Made by a program: the position numbers and the translations under genes
Part shown: one piece after another, positions 17,909 through 28,200 of the stretch
Numbering within the stretch: position 1 is the first letter of the stretch
How the letters are laid out: every line of letters begins with the position of its first letter
Notes under the pieces: generated by a model
What the model saw: only the letters and a program-made list of their open reading frames with translations
Told to the model about the DNA's origin: nothing
Databases searched by the model: none
NCBI GenBank assembly: GCA_009783295.1
Contig: WRHK01000011.1
Location: forward strand, 1-64,000
Source: Promicromonosporaceae bacterium
GTDB lineage: Bacteria; Actinomycetota; Actinomycetes; Actinomycetales; Cellulomonadaceae
Reading direction: 5' to 3'
DNA length: 64,000 nucleotides

Positions 17909-19588
17909 TCAGCCCTCCGACGCCGGCTGCTGGGCGTCGCCCGCAGGCCGGCCGCCGCGCGTGCGGCGGCGGGTGCGCGAGCGGTTGCGGGACGCGCCGT
18001 CCGACGCCGTGCCCGGCGCCGTCGCCTCGCCCGCGGGTGCGCCCTCGGCGGGCTTGTGGTCGCCCGCCGGGCGGTCGCCCGAGCGGGTGCGCGTGCGGCC
18101 GCGGCCGCCGTCACGCGAGCCGCCGTCGCGGGAGCCGCTCTCGCGCGAGCCGCCGTCGCGACCGGAGCGGCCACCGTCGCGCGGACCCTGGCCGCGCGAG
18201 GACGACGACGTGCGCTTGCCCGTCTCGCCGAGGTCCTCGATCTTCTCGGCGTCGAGGCCCGCGAGCGTCCGCTTCTCCTGCGGCAGGCGGCCCTTGGTGC
18301 CCTCGGGGATGCCCAGGTCGCTGAACAGGTGCGGCGACGTCGAGTACGTCTCCACCGGCTCGGGCAGCCCCAGGCCGAGCGCCTTGTCGATGAGGCCCCA
18401 GCGCGGCAGGTCGTCCCAGTCGACGAAGGTGACGGCCGTGCCCTTGTTGCCCGCGCGGCCCGTGCGGCCGATGCGGTGCACGTACGTGCGCTCGTCCTCG
18501 GGGCACTGGTAGTTGACGACGTGCGTGACGTCCTCGACGTCGATGCCGCGGGCGGCGACGTCGGTGGCGACCAGCACGTCGATGTTGCCGTGGCGCAGCG
18601 CGCGCAGCGCCTGCTCGCGGGCGCCCTGGCCGAGGTCGCCGTGGATGGCGCCCGCGGCGAACCCGCGCTCGCGCAGCTCGTCGCTCACCTTCGCGGCCGT
18701 GCGCTTGGTGCGCGCGAACACGATGGTGCGGCCGCGGCCCTCGGCCTGCAGCAGGCGGGCGAGCACCTCGATCTTGTCGAGGGCATGCGCTCGGTAGGCC
18801 ACCTGGGTGGTGTTCTTGACGGTCGCGCTGTCGTCGTCCGGGTCGGCGGCGCGGATGTGGGTCGGCTGCGACATGTAGCGGCGGGCCATGGCCACGACCG
18901 GGCCGGGCATCGTCGCGGAGAACAGCATGGTGTGCCGCTTGGCGGGCAGGCGGGACAGGATCTTCTCGACGTCGGGCAGGAAGCCCAGGTCGAGCATCTC
19001 GTCTGCCTCGTCGAGCACGATCGTCTCGGCGCGCAGCAGGTTCAGGTGGCCCTGGTTGAGCAGGTCGACCATGCGGCCCGGCGTGCCCACCACGACCTCC
19101 GCGCCCTGGCGCAGCTGCTCGATCTGCGGCTCGTAGGCGCGGCCGCCGTAGATCTGGATGACGCGCAGGCTGGGGCGGTTGGCGCTCGCGGTGGCGAGGT
19201 CGCCCGCGACCTGGACGGCCAGCTCGCGCGTCGGTGCGACGACGACGGCCTGCGGCTTGCCGGGCGCGACCAGGTCGTCCCAGCCGGGCTCGCCCGGCGC
19301 GACGACGCGGTTGAGCAGCGGCACGCCGAAGCCCAGCGTCTTGCCGGTACCGGTCTTGGCCTGGCCGATGATGTCGTGCCCCTGGAGCGCGACGGGCAGG
19401 GTCATCGCCTGGATGGGGAACGGGTGGGTGATGCCCACGGCGGCGAGCGCGTCGACGATCTCGGTCTTGACGCCGAAGTCGGCGAACGAGACGTCCTGCC
19501 GCTGGATCGAGGAGGCCGCGTGGTGGGCCTTGGTGGCGTTGGGGGAGGCGAGCGCGGAGGCCGCGCTCGTGGTCTCAGGAATGGTCAC
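17909..19588 (-). CDS. DEAD-box ATP-dependent RNA helicase (RhlE-like)
   Basis: This 559-aa helicase remodels RNA duplexes, probably in ribosome assembly, mRNA decay or cold response. All family motifs are visible: the Q motif around FADFGV...PIQAMTLP (36-65), Walker A AKTGTGKT (77-84), PTRELA, TPGR, DEAD in VLDEADEMLDLGF, SAT in LFSATM, TDVAARGID and HRIGRTGRAG. A disordered basic tail from about residue 440 contains SRDGG repeats and Arg-rich runs, typical of actinobacterial RhlE-like enzymes. A 244-bp divergent region follows. Confidence 0.94.
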   Translation of the reverse strand: MTIPETTSAASALASPNATKAHHAASSIQRQDVSFADFGVKTEIVDALAAVGITHPFPIQAMTLPVALQGHDIIGQAKTGTGKTLGFGVPLLNRVVAPGEPGWDDLVAPGKPQAVVVAPTRELAVQVAGDLATASANRPSLRVIQIYGGRAYEPQIEQLRQGAEVVVGTPGRMVDLLNQGHLNLLRAETIVLDEADEMLDLGFLPDVEKILSRLPAKRHTMLFSATMPGPVVAMARRYMSQPTHIRAADPDDDSATVKNTTQVAYRAHALDKIEVLARLLQAEGRGRTIVFARTKRTAAKVSDELRERGFAAGAIHGDLGQGAREQALRALRHGNIDVLVATDVAARGIDVEDVTHVVNYQCPEDERTYVHRIGRTGRAGNKGTAVTFVDWDDLPRWGLIDKALGLGLPEPVETYSTSPHLFSDLGIPEGTKGRLPQEKRTLAGLDAEKIEDLGETGKRTSSSSRGQGPRDGGRSGRDGGSRESGSRDGGSRDGGRGRTRTRSGDRPAGDHKPAEGAPAGEATAPGTASDGASRNRSRTRRRTRGGRPAGDAQQPASEG

Positions 19589-19627
19589 AAGTGCCTTCGG
19601 TCAGTCGTCGGTGCGGCGCGCTGCCGG

Positions 19628-19645
19628 TGGGTCGAGCCTGTCGAG
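19628..19645. repeat. Partial GGTCGAGCCTGTCGA-type repeat
   Basis: The stretch around 19628 reads GGGTCGAGCCTGTCGAGG, one arm of the interspersed repeat seen complete at 2871-2914. It lies in the 244-bp gap between the DEAD-helicase and ferritin-like genes, which otherwise should hold the two divergent promoters. Confidence 0.55.
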
Positions 19646-19832
19646 GCCACCGTGCGTCGGCGCGCACCGTATGGACGGCAGCCGATCGCGGAAGGACGCG
19701 CGAGGCCTTTGGATCGACGGGTAGGACCCGGATCCGCTGGCCGTCGCAGGAGAACTGCACGAGAACGACCGGGCAACCGTGGTACGGCGGCAGTCTACGC
19801 GACGGGCTGTTACCGGACCGTATCCTGGCCGC

Positions 19833-20504
19833 ATGAGCGATCAGCCCGGCGCGCCCGAGTCCTCCCTGCTGGAGGTCGCGGGGCTCGCGGCCTACGTGCG
19901 GCTCGGGCTGTTCGGCCTCATCGGCGAGCACACGTGGGACGCACCCGACCTGGCCTCGGCGCAGCGCATGGTCGCGATCGCGCGGCGCGTCAGCGAGCAG
20001 CAGGACGTGCTGCTCGCGATCGGCGCCTCGCACGGGCTCGACGCCGTGACCCTGATGCAGCCGTTCGACGGCGTGCTCGACGCCTTCGAGGCGCGCACCC
20101 CCGAGTCCAGCTGGTGGGAGGGGCTGCTCAAGGGGATCGTCGGGCACGGCGTGTCCTCCGACCTGTGCCGCCTGCTCGCGCGCGGCCTCACCGGCCCGCA
20201 GGCCGCCGAGGTCGCGGACGCGATGCGCTACTCCGACGACGACGACCGCGCCACGGCGATCGTGCGCGCCGGCGTCGACGCGGACGGCCGGCTGGGCTCG
20301 CGTCTCGCCCTGTGGGGGCGGCGCGTGGTCGGCGAGTCGCTGTCGCTCGCCCAGGAGCTCATGACCACGCGGCCCGCGTTCACCGCGCTGGCCCGGGCTG
20401 CGGCGTCGGGCGCCGGCGTCGAGGGCGACGCCGTCGCCTGGGTGCTCGGGGAGCTGACCGCCGAGCACACGCGGCGCATGGACCGCATGGGCCTGGCGGC
20501 CTGA
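19833..20504 (+). CDS. Ferritin-like (MiaE-type) domain protein
   Basis: The 223-aa protein resembles the actinobacterial MiaE-like / ferritin-like family found next to rhlE. It is all-helical, with GEHTWDAPDLASAQRMVAIARRVSEQQ containing a Glu and His usable as diiron ligands, and further acidic helices (SYSDDDDRATAIV-like region and GESLSLAQELM). A tRNA hydroxylase role is suggested by family name only. The ATG at 19833 is preceded by TATCCT at 19821-19826, so the transcript may be leaderless. Its end faces DUF3107 with 4 bp between stops. Confidence 0.75.
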   Translation: MSDQPGAPESSLLEVAGLAAYVRLGLFGLIGEHTWDAPDLASAQRMVAIARRVSEQQDVLLAIGASHGLDAVTLMQPFDGVLDAFEARTPESSWWEGLLKGIVGHGVSSDLCRLLARGLTGPQAAEVADAMRYSDDDDRATAIVRAGVDADGRLGSRLALWGRRVVGESLSLAQELMTTRPAFTALARAAASGAGVEGDAVAWVLGELTAEHTRRMDRMGLAA

Positions 20505-20508
20505 CGGC

Positions 20509-20739
20509 TCAGAGCGAGCCGAACCCCACCCGGCGCGTCTCCTCCGGGCCCACCTCGACGTAGCCGATGGTCGACGTCGGCACGTACACGCGGCGGCCGC
20601 GGGTGTCGGTGAGCTCGAGCACGCCGCCGTCGGCGAGCGCCTTCCTGAGCGTCTCGGCGACCTGCTCAGCCGTCAGGTCCGTCTCGATGGCCAGCTCGCG
20701 CGGCAGGTTCTGCACACCGATCGTGACTTCCACGTTCAC
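20509..20739 (-). CDS. DUF3107 family protein
   Basis: This 76-aa conserved actinobacterial protein reads MNVEVTIGVQNLPRELAIET at the N-terminus and ends with VPTSTIGYVEVGPEETRRVGFG, the family signature. It corresponds to the small protein of the Mycobacterium TB9.4 type. Function unknown. The ATG follows an AAGGAG ribosome site. Confidence 0.88.
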   Translation of the reverse strand: MNVEVTIGVQNLPRELAIETDLTAEQVAETLRKALADGGVLELTDTRGRRVYVPTSTIGYVEVGPEETRRVGFGSL

Positions 20740-20865
20740 TCCTTTGGCGGCGCGCTGGTGCGCGCGAATGCTTGCGGACGCCCGGTGACCCGGGGCCTCC
20801 GTCGATCCTAAGCAGCGCGTACGCGCTGCCGGGCCAGCGGGGACCGGGTTTCGCCGAGGGCCGAT

Positions 20866-20898
20866 CCGGGCGGGCGGGGCGCGGCTCCGCCCGCCCGG
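20866..20898 (-). terminator. Hairpin after the SPFH gene
   Basis: A 12-bp perfect GC stem (20866-20877 with 20887-20898) and 9-base loop lies directly after the SPFH stop codon on the minus strand. There is no strong T-run, but the position fits a terminator. Confidence 0.6.
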
Positions 20899-21561
20899 TC
20901 AGTGCGCCTCGGGCGCGACGAGCTCGACCTTCGCGCCAGCCGGGAGGGCCTGCACCAGCCGCAGCCGGGCGAGGGCCGGGTGGTCGTCGAGCAGCCGCGC
21001 CCCGTTCGCCAGGGAGCGGAGCGCCGCCGTCTCGGCCCGGGCAGCCTCGAGCTGGGCGGCGCCGTGCAGCCGCGCCGTCGCGAGGGCCGCGTACGCCGAG
21101 CGCACGTCGGACGGCAGGATCACGTCCTTGACGACGACGTCGCGCACCTCGATGCCGACGGTCGACGCCGCGGCGGCGGCCGGGGCGACCGCGGCCGCCG
21201 CGAGCAGCCGCCGGCCGCCGCGCACGACGGCCTCGACCTCGGCGTCGGCGAGCGCGTCGCGCAGCGCCACCTGCGCGGCGAGGTGCACGACGTCGAACGC
21301 GTCGGCCGCGGACTCGAGGAACGTGCGCGGCTCCGCGACGCGCCACCGGACCGCGAGCGTGACCCGCACGGTGAGCCCGTCGGCGGTGGGCACCTCCTGC
21401 GGGGCGAGCGTGGTGACGCGGTCGAGCATCGGGACGCGCACGTGGCGCGTGCGGCGGCCGTACGGGTGGCGGCCGGGCGGGAGCACGCGGGCGAAGCGGC
21501 CGTCGACGTACTCGACGGCGTTCTCGGTGGCGTGCACGGTGATCTTGCGGAACAGGGACAT
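20899..21561 (-). CDS. SPFH/band-7 domain protein (slipin-like)
   Basis: The 220-aa product has the SPFH order: MSLFRKITVHATENAVEYVDGRFARVLPPGRH, then PMLDRVTTLAPQEVPTADGLTVRVTLAVRWRV (the typical 'new' strand motif), then ALRDALADAEVEAVV and GIEVRDVVVKDVILP. It is shorter than most slipins and lacks an obvious N-terminal membrane hairpin, so it may be soluble or peripheral. Members scaffold membrane microdomains. The ATG has GGAGG upstream. Confidence 0.82.
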   Translation of the reverse strand: MSLFRKITVHATENAVEYVDGRFARVLPPGRHPYGRRTRHVRVPMLDRVTTLAPQEVPTADGLTVRVTLAVRWRVAEPRTFLESAADAFDVVHLAAQVALRDALADAEVEAVVRGGRRLLAAAAVAPAAAAASTVGIEVRDVVVKDVILPSDVRSAYAALATARLHGAAQLEAARAETAALRSLANGARLLDDHPALARLRLVQALPAGAKVELVAPEAH

Positions 21562-21901
21562 GGGTGGCCTCCTCCCGGCTGGCCGGGCGCTGCGTGGTGG
21601 GTGGTCGGTGGGGCGGGCGGCGTCGCGCCGGGGTGCGGGGCTGCGGCCGTCGTCCTGACCGGCCGGGCCGCTGGCACCCGCGGCGCCGGTGACGCCACCC
21701 GCCCGCACGCTGGAGAAGGGATTCGAACCCCGGGCGCGGTACAGGCGCTGTGACCTGGAGTGCGCGAGGTACGACGCGCAGGACCGACGCCGGCACACCG
21801 GGTCGGCTGCTGATCTCGCGCGCCGTGGACGCTACGCGCGCGCAGCGCCGCAGGTCCACCGGTTTTGAGGCCGTGTCGGTGGCCCATGGTCTGATGCGGC
21901 C
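21562..21901. other. 340-bp intergenic region, divergent promoters and a tRNA T-arm-like fragment
   Basis: This gap separates the SPFH gene from adnA. No protein gene is evident. On the minus strand, 21711-21735 reads like the 3' end of a tRNA (GGGGTTCGAATCCC followed by TTCTCCA), but no matching 5' half (a GGAGAAG acceptor strand) lies within 100 bases, so it is at most a remnant. The rest is GC-rich without a clear hairpin. Confidence 0.4.
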
Positions 21902-24900
21902 ATGACGTCACGCCCCGCGCCCCGGCTCGTGCCCCCCGCACCCGTCGCCGGGTCCGGGGTGGACCTCGACCCCACGCAGCGGGTCGCCCTGGAAGAGGCG
22001 CGTACGGCGCCGGCGCTGCTGGTCGCGGGCGCGCCCGGCACGGGCCGCACCACGGTCGCGGCTGCGGTCGCCGTCGAGGCCGTCACCGCCTGGGGCCTCG
22101 ACCCCGCGCGCGTGCTGGTGATCGCCGCGTCCCGCCGCTCCGCCGCGCGGCTGCGCGACCAGGTGGCCGCCGCGTCCGGGCGCACGCTCGGCGCGCCGAT
22201 GGTGCGGACGGCGTCGTCGGCGGCGTTCGCGGTGCTGCGCACCCGCGCGGCGGCGCTGGGGGAGCCGACGCCCACGCTGGTCTCCGGTCCGGAGCAGGAC
22301 CTCGTGCTCGCGGAGCTGCTCGCCGGCCACCTCGAGGGAGAAGGCGCCCCGCTGCTGCTGCCCGACGGCCTGCCGGAGGACGCCCTGGGCCTGCGCGGGC
22401 TGCGGCAGGAGCTGCGCGACCTGCTCATGCGTGCCGCGGAGCGCGGCGTCGGGCCCGTCGACCTCGCCGACCTGGGCCGCCGCCACGCCCGCCCCGAGTG
22501 GCGCATGGCCGCGCAGCTCTACGAGGAGTACCTCGACGTCACCGCGCTGCGGCTCGGCACGCCCGACGCCGGCCCGCGCTACGACCCGGCCGTCGTGGTC
22601 GACGAGGCGGCGCAGTCGATCGCCGCGTGGGACGACGAGGTGCCCGGCGCACCCCGGCCCACGTGGGACCTCGTGGTGGTCGACGACTACCAGGAGGCGA
22701 CCGTCGCCACCGCACGGCTGCTGCACGTGCTCGCCGACGACGGCGCGCGGCTCGTGCTGCTCGCCGACCCCGACTCGACCGTCCAGGGGTTCCGCGGGGC
22801 GGCGCCCGGGCTGGTGGGACGGGCCGCGGCGCCCGGCCGTTCCCGCGGGGAGCGGTCCGTCGGGGCGTTCGGCGCCGACGTCGTGGTGCTCGGCACGGTG
22901 TGGCGCCAGACGCAGGAGCTGCGAGAGGTCACCCGGGCGGTGACCTCGCGGATCCCGACGGTCGGCGGCCCGTTCCAGCGCGCGGCGACGGCGGCGCCGA
23001 CGCCGTCGGTGGTCGAGCCCGTCGAGACCAGGCCGGAGGCCTCGACGCACGAGACCATCGACGGCGCCGCCGTCGCCGTCCTGGCGGGCGCCGCCCAGGA
23101 GGCCGCGCACATCGCCCGCGAGCTGCGCGCCGAGCACCTGCTGCACGGCACCCCGTGGGAGCGCATGGCCGTGATCGCCCGCACCGGCGACCGGCTGGCC
23201 GCGCTGCGCCGGGACCTGGTCGCCGCGTCGGTGCCGGTCGCGTTGCTCGGCTCGGACGTGCCGCTGCGCGAGGAGCCCGCCGTCGCGCCGCTGCTCGCCG
23301 CCGTGCGGGTCTGCGCCGGCGCCGTGCCCGGCAGCCTGGACGCGCTGCTCGAGGACCTCGGCGAGGAGGCGTCGCCGTACCCCCTGCTCGACGCCGCGAC
23401 GGCGGCCGCGCTGCTCACCTCCCCGGTGGGCGGCCTCGACGCCGTCGCGCTGCGGCGGCTGCGCCGAGCGCTGCGTGCGGAGGAGCTCGCCGGCGGGGGC
23501 GGCCGGTCGTCGGACGCGCTGCTGGTCGAGCTGCTGGGCGACCCGGCCCGCACGGCCACGCTCCCGGCGACGGTGAAGCGCGGCCCGACGACGGTCGCGC
23601 GCGTGCTCGCCGCCGGGCGCACCGCCGCCGCGGAGCCGGGCGCGACGGCGCAGACCGTGCTGTGGGCCGTCTGGGACGCGACCGGCCTGGCCGCACGCTG
23701 GCGGGACGCGGCGCTCGCGGGCGGCCCCGCCGGCGTGCGCGCCGACCGCGACCTCGACGCGGTGCTCGCGCTCTTCCGGGCTGCCGAGACGTACGTCGAC
23801 CGCATGCCGGGGGCGCCCGTCGCGGCGTTCGTCGACTACCTGGCCTCGCAGGACCTGCCCGCGGACTCGCTCGCGGCCTCCGCGTCGGGGGCGCACGCCG
23901 TCGAGGCGCTGACGCCCGCCGGGGCCGCGGGACGCGAGTGGGACGTGGTCGTGGTGGCGGGCGTGCAGGACGGCGTGTGGCCTGACCTGCGGCTTCGCGA
24001 CTCGCTGCTCGGGTCGCAGGCGCTCGTCGAGCTGCTCGCCGGCCGCTCGCAGGACGCCTACGCGCTGGGTCCGGAGGCGCGCGCGCAGGTGCTCGCCGAC
24101 GAGCTGCGGGCGTTCGCCGTCGCGACGTCCCGGGCCCGGCGTCGGCTGCTGGTGACGGCGGTCGAGGACGCGGAGGACGCCCCGAGCGTCTTCTGCGACC
24201 TCGTGGTGCCGCCGGGGGAGGACGACGGCGAGGGCGCCCGGGACCCGCGACGCGTCGACGCCGGCGCCCCGCTGGACCTGCGCGGCGTCGTGGCGACGGC
24301 CCGTGCGGTGCTGGTGCGCGCGGCGGTGGCCGAGTCGCCTGCGACGGACGAGAGCGCCGTCGCCGCGGCGCTGCTCGCCGACCTCGCCGCCGTGGACGTC
24401 CCCGAGGCCGACCCGCGCACCTGGTACGGCGTCGCGGGCGCCTCGAGCGACGCCGCGCTGTGGGGCCCGGACGACGTCGTGCCGGTGTCGCCGTCCAAGG
24501 TCGAGACCGTGACCACGTGCGCGCTGCGCTGGTCGTTCGAGGCGGCGGGCGGCACGGCCGCCGACGACACGACCCAGACGCTCGGCACGCTCGTGCACGC
24601 GATCGCCGAGGCGCTGCCCGGCGGCTCGCTGCACGAGCTCAAGGCGGAGCTGGACCGGCGCTGGCCGCAGCTGGCGCTGCCGCCCGGCTGGCCCGCGCGG
24701 CAGCTGCGGGAGCGGGCGGAGCGCATGGTCGAGAAGCTCGCCGCCTACCTGGCCGACTCCGGGCAGGTGCTCGCGGTGGAGGCGTCGTTCGACCTGGAGG
24801 TGGGCCGGGCGCGGCTGCGCGGCACCATCGACCGCGTCGAGGACGCCGGAGAGGGCAAGGCCGTCGTCGCCGACCTCAAGACCGGCCGCAGCCAGCCGAC

Positions 24901-25225
24901 CGTCGAGCAGGCGCTGCAGCACCCGCAGCTCGGCGCCTACCAGCTCGCCGTCGAGGGCGGCGCCCTGGACCTGCCCGAGCGTACGCGCGCGGCGGGCGCC
25001 CGCCTGGTGTTCGTGGGCACGGACGCGGTCAAGCCGTCGCTGCGCGTGCAGCCGGCGCTCGCCCCGGAGCCGGACGGCTCGAGCTGGGCGTCCGCCCTGG
25101 TGGAGCAGGCCGCGGACACGATGGCGGCGGCGCGGTTCGGCGCGCACCGCAACGACCTGTGCACGGTCTGCCCGGTGCGCCGGTCGTGCCCCGTGCAGCC
25201 CGAGGGAAGGGGTGTGGTCGCGTGA
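21902..25225 (+). CDS. adnA: AdnA-like subunit of the AdnAB helicase-nuclease
   Basis: This 1107-aa subunit of the actinobacterial double-strand-break resection machine pairs with AdnB. It has an N-terminal UvrD-like motor with a variant P-loop GAPGTGRTT (43-51) and VVVDDYQEAT in place of the usual DEYQD. The C-terminal RecB-type nuclease has the DLKTG motif (about 990) and QHPQLGAYQLAV. Four Cys (one in TTCALRW near 873, then CTVCPVRRSC near 1086-1095) form the expected Fe-S site. An in-frame SVVEPVETR segment near residue 370 is an interspersed-repeat relic. The stop overlaps the adnB start (GTGA). Confidence 0.92.
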   Translation: MTSRPAPRLVPPAPVAGSGVDLDPTQRVALEEARTAPALLVAGAPGTGRTTVAAAVAVEAVTAWGLDPARVLVIAASRRSAARLRDQVAAASGRTLGAPMVRTASSAAFAVLRTRAAALGEPTPTLVSGPEQDLVLAELLAGHLEGEGAPLLLPDGLPEDALGLRGLRQELRDLLMRAAERGVGPVDLADLGRRHARPEWRMAAQLYEEYLDVTALRLGTPDAGPRYDPAVVVDEAAQSIAAWDDEVPGAPRPTWDLVVVDDYQEATVATARLLHVLADDGARLVLLADPDSTVQGFRGAAPGLVGRAAAPGRSRGERSVGAFGADVVVLGTVWRQTQELREVTRAVTSRIPTVGGPFQRAATAAPTPSVVEPVETRPEASTHETIDGAAVAVLAGAAQEAAHIARELRAEHLLHGTPWERMAVIARTGDRLAALRRDLVAASVPVALLGSDVPLREEPAVAPLLAAVRVCAGAVPGSLDALLEDLGEEASPYPLLDAATAAALLTSPVGGLDAVALRRLRRALRAEELAGGGGRSSDALLVELLGDPARTATLPATVKRGPTTVARVLAAGRTAAAEPGATAQTVLWAVWDATGLAARWRDAALAGGPAGVRADRDLDAVLALFRAAETYVDRMPGAPVAAFVDYLASQDLPADSLAASASGAHAVEALTPAGAAGREWDVVVVAGVQDGVWPDLRLRDSLLGSQALVELLAGRSQDAYALGPEARAQVLADELRAFAVATSRARRRLLVTAVEDAEDAPSVFCDLVVPPGEDDGEGARDPRRVDAGAPLDLRGVVATARAVLVRAAVAESPATDESAVAAALLADLAAVDVPEADPRTWYGVAGASSDAALWGPDDVVPVSPSKVETVTTCALRWSFEAAGGTAADDTTQTLGTLVHAIAEALPGGSLHELKAELDRRWPQLALPPGWPARQLRERAERMVEKLAAYLADSGQVLAVEASFDLEVGRARLRGTIDRVEDAGEGKAVVADLKTGRSQPTVEQALQHPQLGAYQLAVEGGALDLPERTRAAGARLVFVGTDAVKPSLRVQPALAPEPDGSSWASALVEQAADTMAAARFGAHRNDLCTVCPVRRSCPVQPEGRGVVA
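23010..23035 (+). repeat. In-frame GGTCGAGCC-type repeat inside adnA
   Basis: Bases around 23010-23035 read GGTGGTCGAGCCCGTCGAGACC, the same core as the intergenic repeats, translated as VVEPVET. It lies in a linker between motor segments, where insertion would be tolerated. Confidence 0.55.
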
Positions 25226-28200
25226 CCGCCGACGACGAGCAGCTCGGCTTCGAGCTGCACCTGGCCCCCGAGGCCCCGCTGGACGACTGGGCGGCGCTCG
25301 AGCCGGCGCCCCCCGCCCCGGAGCCGACCCTCTCCGCCCGCGAGATCGCCCGCCTCATCGGCCGCCACGAGCCCACCGACGAGCAGGTCGCCGTCATCGA
25401 GGCCCCGCTGGAGCCCACGCTCGTGGTGGCCGGCGCGGGGTCGGGCAAGACGGAGACGATGGCCGCCCGCGTCGTGTGGCTCATCGCCAACGGGCTGGTC
25501 GAGCCCGACCAGGTGCTGGGCCTGACGTTCACCCGCAAGGCGGCCGGCGAGCTCCAGACACGCGTGCAGTCGCGCCTCGCGCAGGTGGCGCGCGCCCGCG
25601 GCCGCACGACGTCGGGCGCCGACGCCGCGATGGACCTGCTCTCCCGACCCACGGTCGCCACGTACAACGCGTACGCGGCGTCGCTGGTCACCGACCACGG
25701 GCTGCGGCTCGGCGTCGAGCCGGGGTCGAGGCTGCTGGGCGAGGCGAACCAGTGGCAGCTCGCCGCCCAGCTGGTCGAGTCGTGGGACGGCGACCTCGGC
25801 ACGGACCGGTCGGTGTCCGGCGTCGTCGGTGCGGTGATCGGGCTGTCGGGCGAGCTCGGGGAGCACCTGGTGGCCGTCGACGACGCGAAGCAGGCGCTCG
25901 ACGCGATGCTCGAGCGCCTCGGCTCGCTGCCGCTCGGCAAGGGCAAGCGCACCCGCGGCGTCGACGTCGAGAAGCTGCTGCGCAGCCTGGGCGAGCGCCG
26001 CGCGCTGCTCGACCTCGTGGCCGCGTACCGGCGCAGCAAGCGCACCGCCGACGCGCTCGACTTCGGCGACCAGATCGCGTTCGCGGCCGACCTGGCCCGG
26101 ACCGTGCCGCACGTCGGGGAGGTCGAGCGCGCGCGGTTCCGTGTGGTGCTGCTCGACGAGTACCAGGACACCTCGTACGCGCAGGTGGAGCTGCTGGCGG
26201 GGCTGTTCGGCGGCGGGCACGCCGTCACGGCCGTGGGAGACCCGCACCAGTCGATCTACGGCTGGCGCGGCGCGTCGGCATCGGGCCTGGCCCGGTTCCC
26301 GGACCGGTTCCGTCACGTCGACGGCGCCCCGGCCGGCGTGCGGTACCTGTCGACGTCGTGGCGCAACGACGCCGCGGTGCTCGCGGCGGCGAACGTGGCC
26401 TCGGCCCCGCTGCGCACGCCCGCTGCGCTGCCGGCCTCGGCGGCCGGGCCCAGCACCGCCGTCCACGTCCCCCCGCTCGACCTGCGCCCCGGCGCGGGCA
26501 CCGGCACCGTCGCCGCGCACGTGGCCACCACGCTCGAGGAGGAGGCCGAGGCCGTCGCCGAGTGGGTCGCCGCGCGCTGGCGCCCCGGCTCGCACCCGGA
26601 GGGCCGCACCACGGCGGCGGTGCTGTGCCGCGCCCGCTCGCAGTTCGCGGCCGTCGAGGTCGCGCTGCGCCGGCGCGGGCTGCCGGTCGAGGTGGTCGGC
26701 CTGGGTGGCCTGCTCTCGACGCCGGAGGTGGTCGACGTCGTCGCGCTGCTCGAGGCCGTGCACGACCCGTCGCGCGGCGACTCGCTGCTGCGCCTGCTCA
26801 CGGGACCGCGCGTGAACCTCGGCGCCGCCGACCTGCACGCCCTGGGCTCGTGGGCCCACGACCTGGCCCGCCTCGACGACCCGCGCCGCGCGGCCGAGGC
26901 GGCCCGTGCCTCGGCGGTCGAGTCTGTCGAGACCTTCGAAGACGCCGTCGTCGAGGGCGACGTCGTCGACCACCGTTCGCTGGTCGACGCGCTCGACGAG
27001 CTCCCTGCCCCGGGCCGCCCCGCGCGTGACGGCCGAACTCTCACGGGTGAAGGTCGCACCCGCCTCGCCGCCCTCTCGCGCGTGCTGCACGGCCTGCGCG
27101 GACTCACCTACCTGTCGCTGCCGGAACTCGTGGTGCAGGCGGAGCGCGCGCTCGGCCTGGACGTCGAGGTCGCCACGGCGGACGCCCTCGCGGCACTGAT
27201 CCCGGGCGCGGGGGAGCGCGTCAGCCTGCGCGGCCGCGAGCACCTCGACGCGTTCCGCGACGTCGCGGCCACGTTCGCGCAGTCGGCGGACGTCGCGACC
27301 CTGGGCGCGTTCCTCGCGTGGCTGGGCGTCGCACAGTCCCAGGAGCGGGGTCTCGACCTGCCCGTGCGTGAGCCCGACCCGGACGCCGTGCAGGTCATCA
27401 CCGCGCATGCCGCCAAGGGCCTGGAGTGGGACGTCGTCGCCGTCCCGGGGCTGGTGGACGGCGTGTTCCCGACGATCGAGGAGACCTCGGCCGGGCGCGT
27501 CGACAGCGGCTGGCTCACCGACGTCTCCGCGCTGCCGTACCCGCTGCGCGGCGACGCCGCCGACCTGCCGCGCTTCCGCTGGGACGAGGCGGCGGACGTC
27601 AAGGAGCTCGACGAGCTGCGCAAGGCGTTCCGCAGCGCGTGCGGCGAGCACGCCCTGGCCGAGGAGCGGCGCCTCGCCTACGTCGCGTTCACGCGCGCCC
27701 GTCGTGAGCTTCTGCTCGCGGCGCACTGGTGGGGCACCGCGTCCAAGCCGCGCCGCCTGTCGCCGTTCCTGGTCGAGCTGGCCGAGGCGGGCCTGGTGCG
27801 CGCCGACAGCTGGACGGCCGCGCCCGCCCCCGGTGACACCAACCCGCGCGACGAGAACGAGGACACGGGCGTCTGGCCGGCCCCCGACGCCGACGAGGCC
27901 GGGTCCCCGCGGGACGTGCTGCGCGCGACGGCGGCGCAGGTCGACGCCGCGGTGCGGGCCCGCGCGGCAGCAACCGAGCAGGTGGCACCCGGCGAGCTCA
28001 CCGCCGAGCCGGGCGTGCTGCGCGACGCCGCCGGCCACGACGTCGTCGAGCTCGCGCGCATGCTGCTCGCCGAGCGCGACGAACGCGTGGGCCACGAGGT
28101 CAGCCTCCCCGCGCACGTGAGCGCGTCGGGCCTGGTGCGGCTGGCGACGGACCGCGACGAGTTCGCCCTGCAGCTCCGCCGCCCGGTCCCGGCCCAGCCG

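Noticed and set aside
21711..21735. Complete tRNA gene on the minus strand
   Set aside because: Only the T-arm and 3' end resemble a tRNA; no D-arm, anticodon arm or matching 5' acceptor strand is present.
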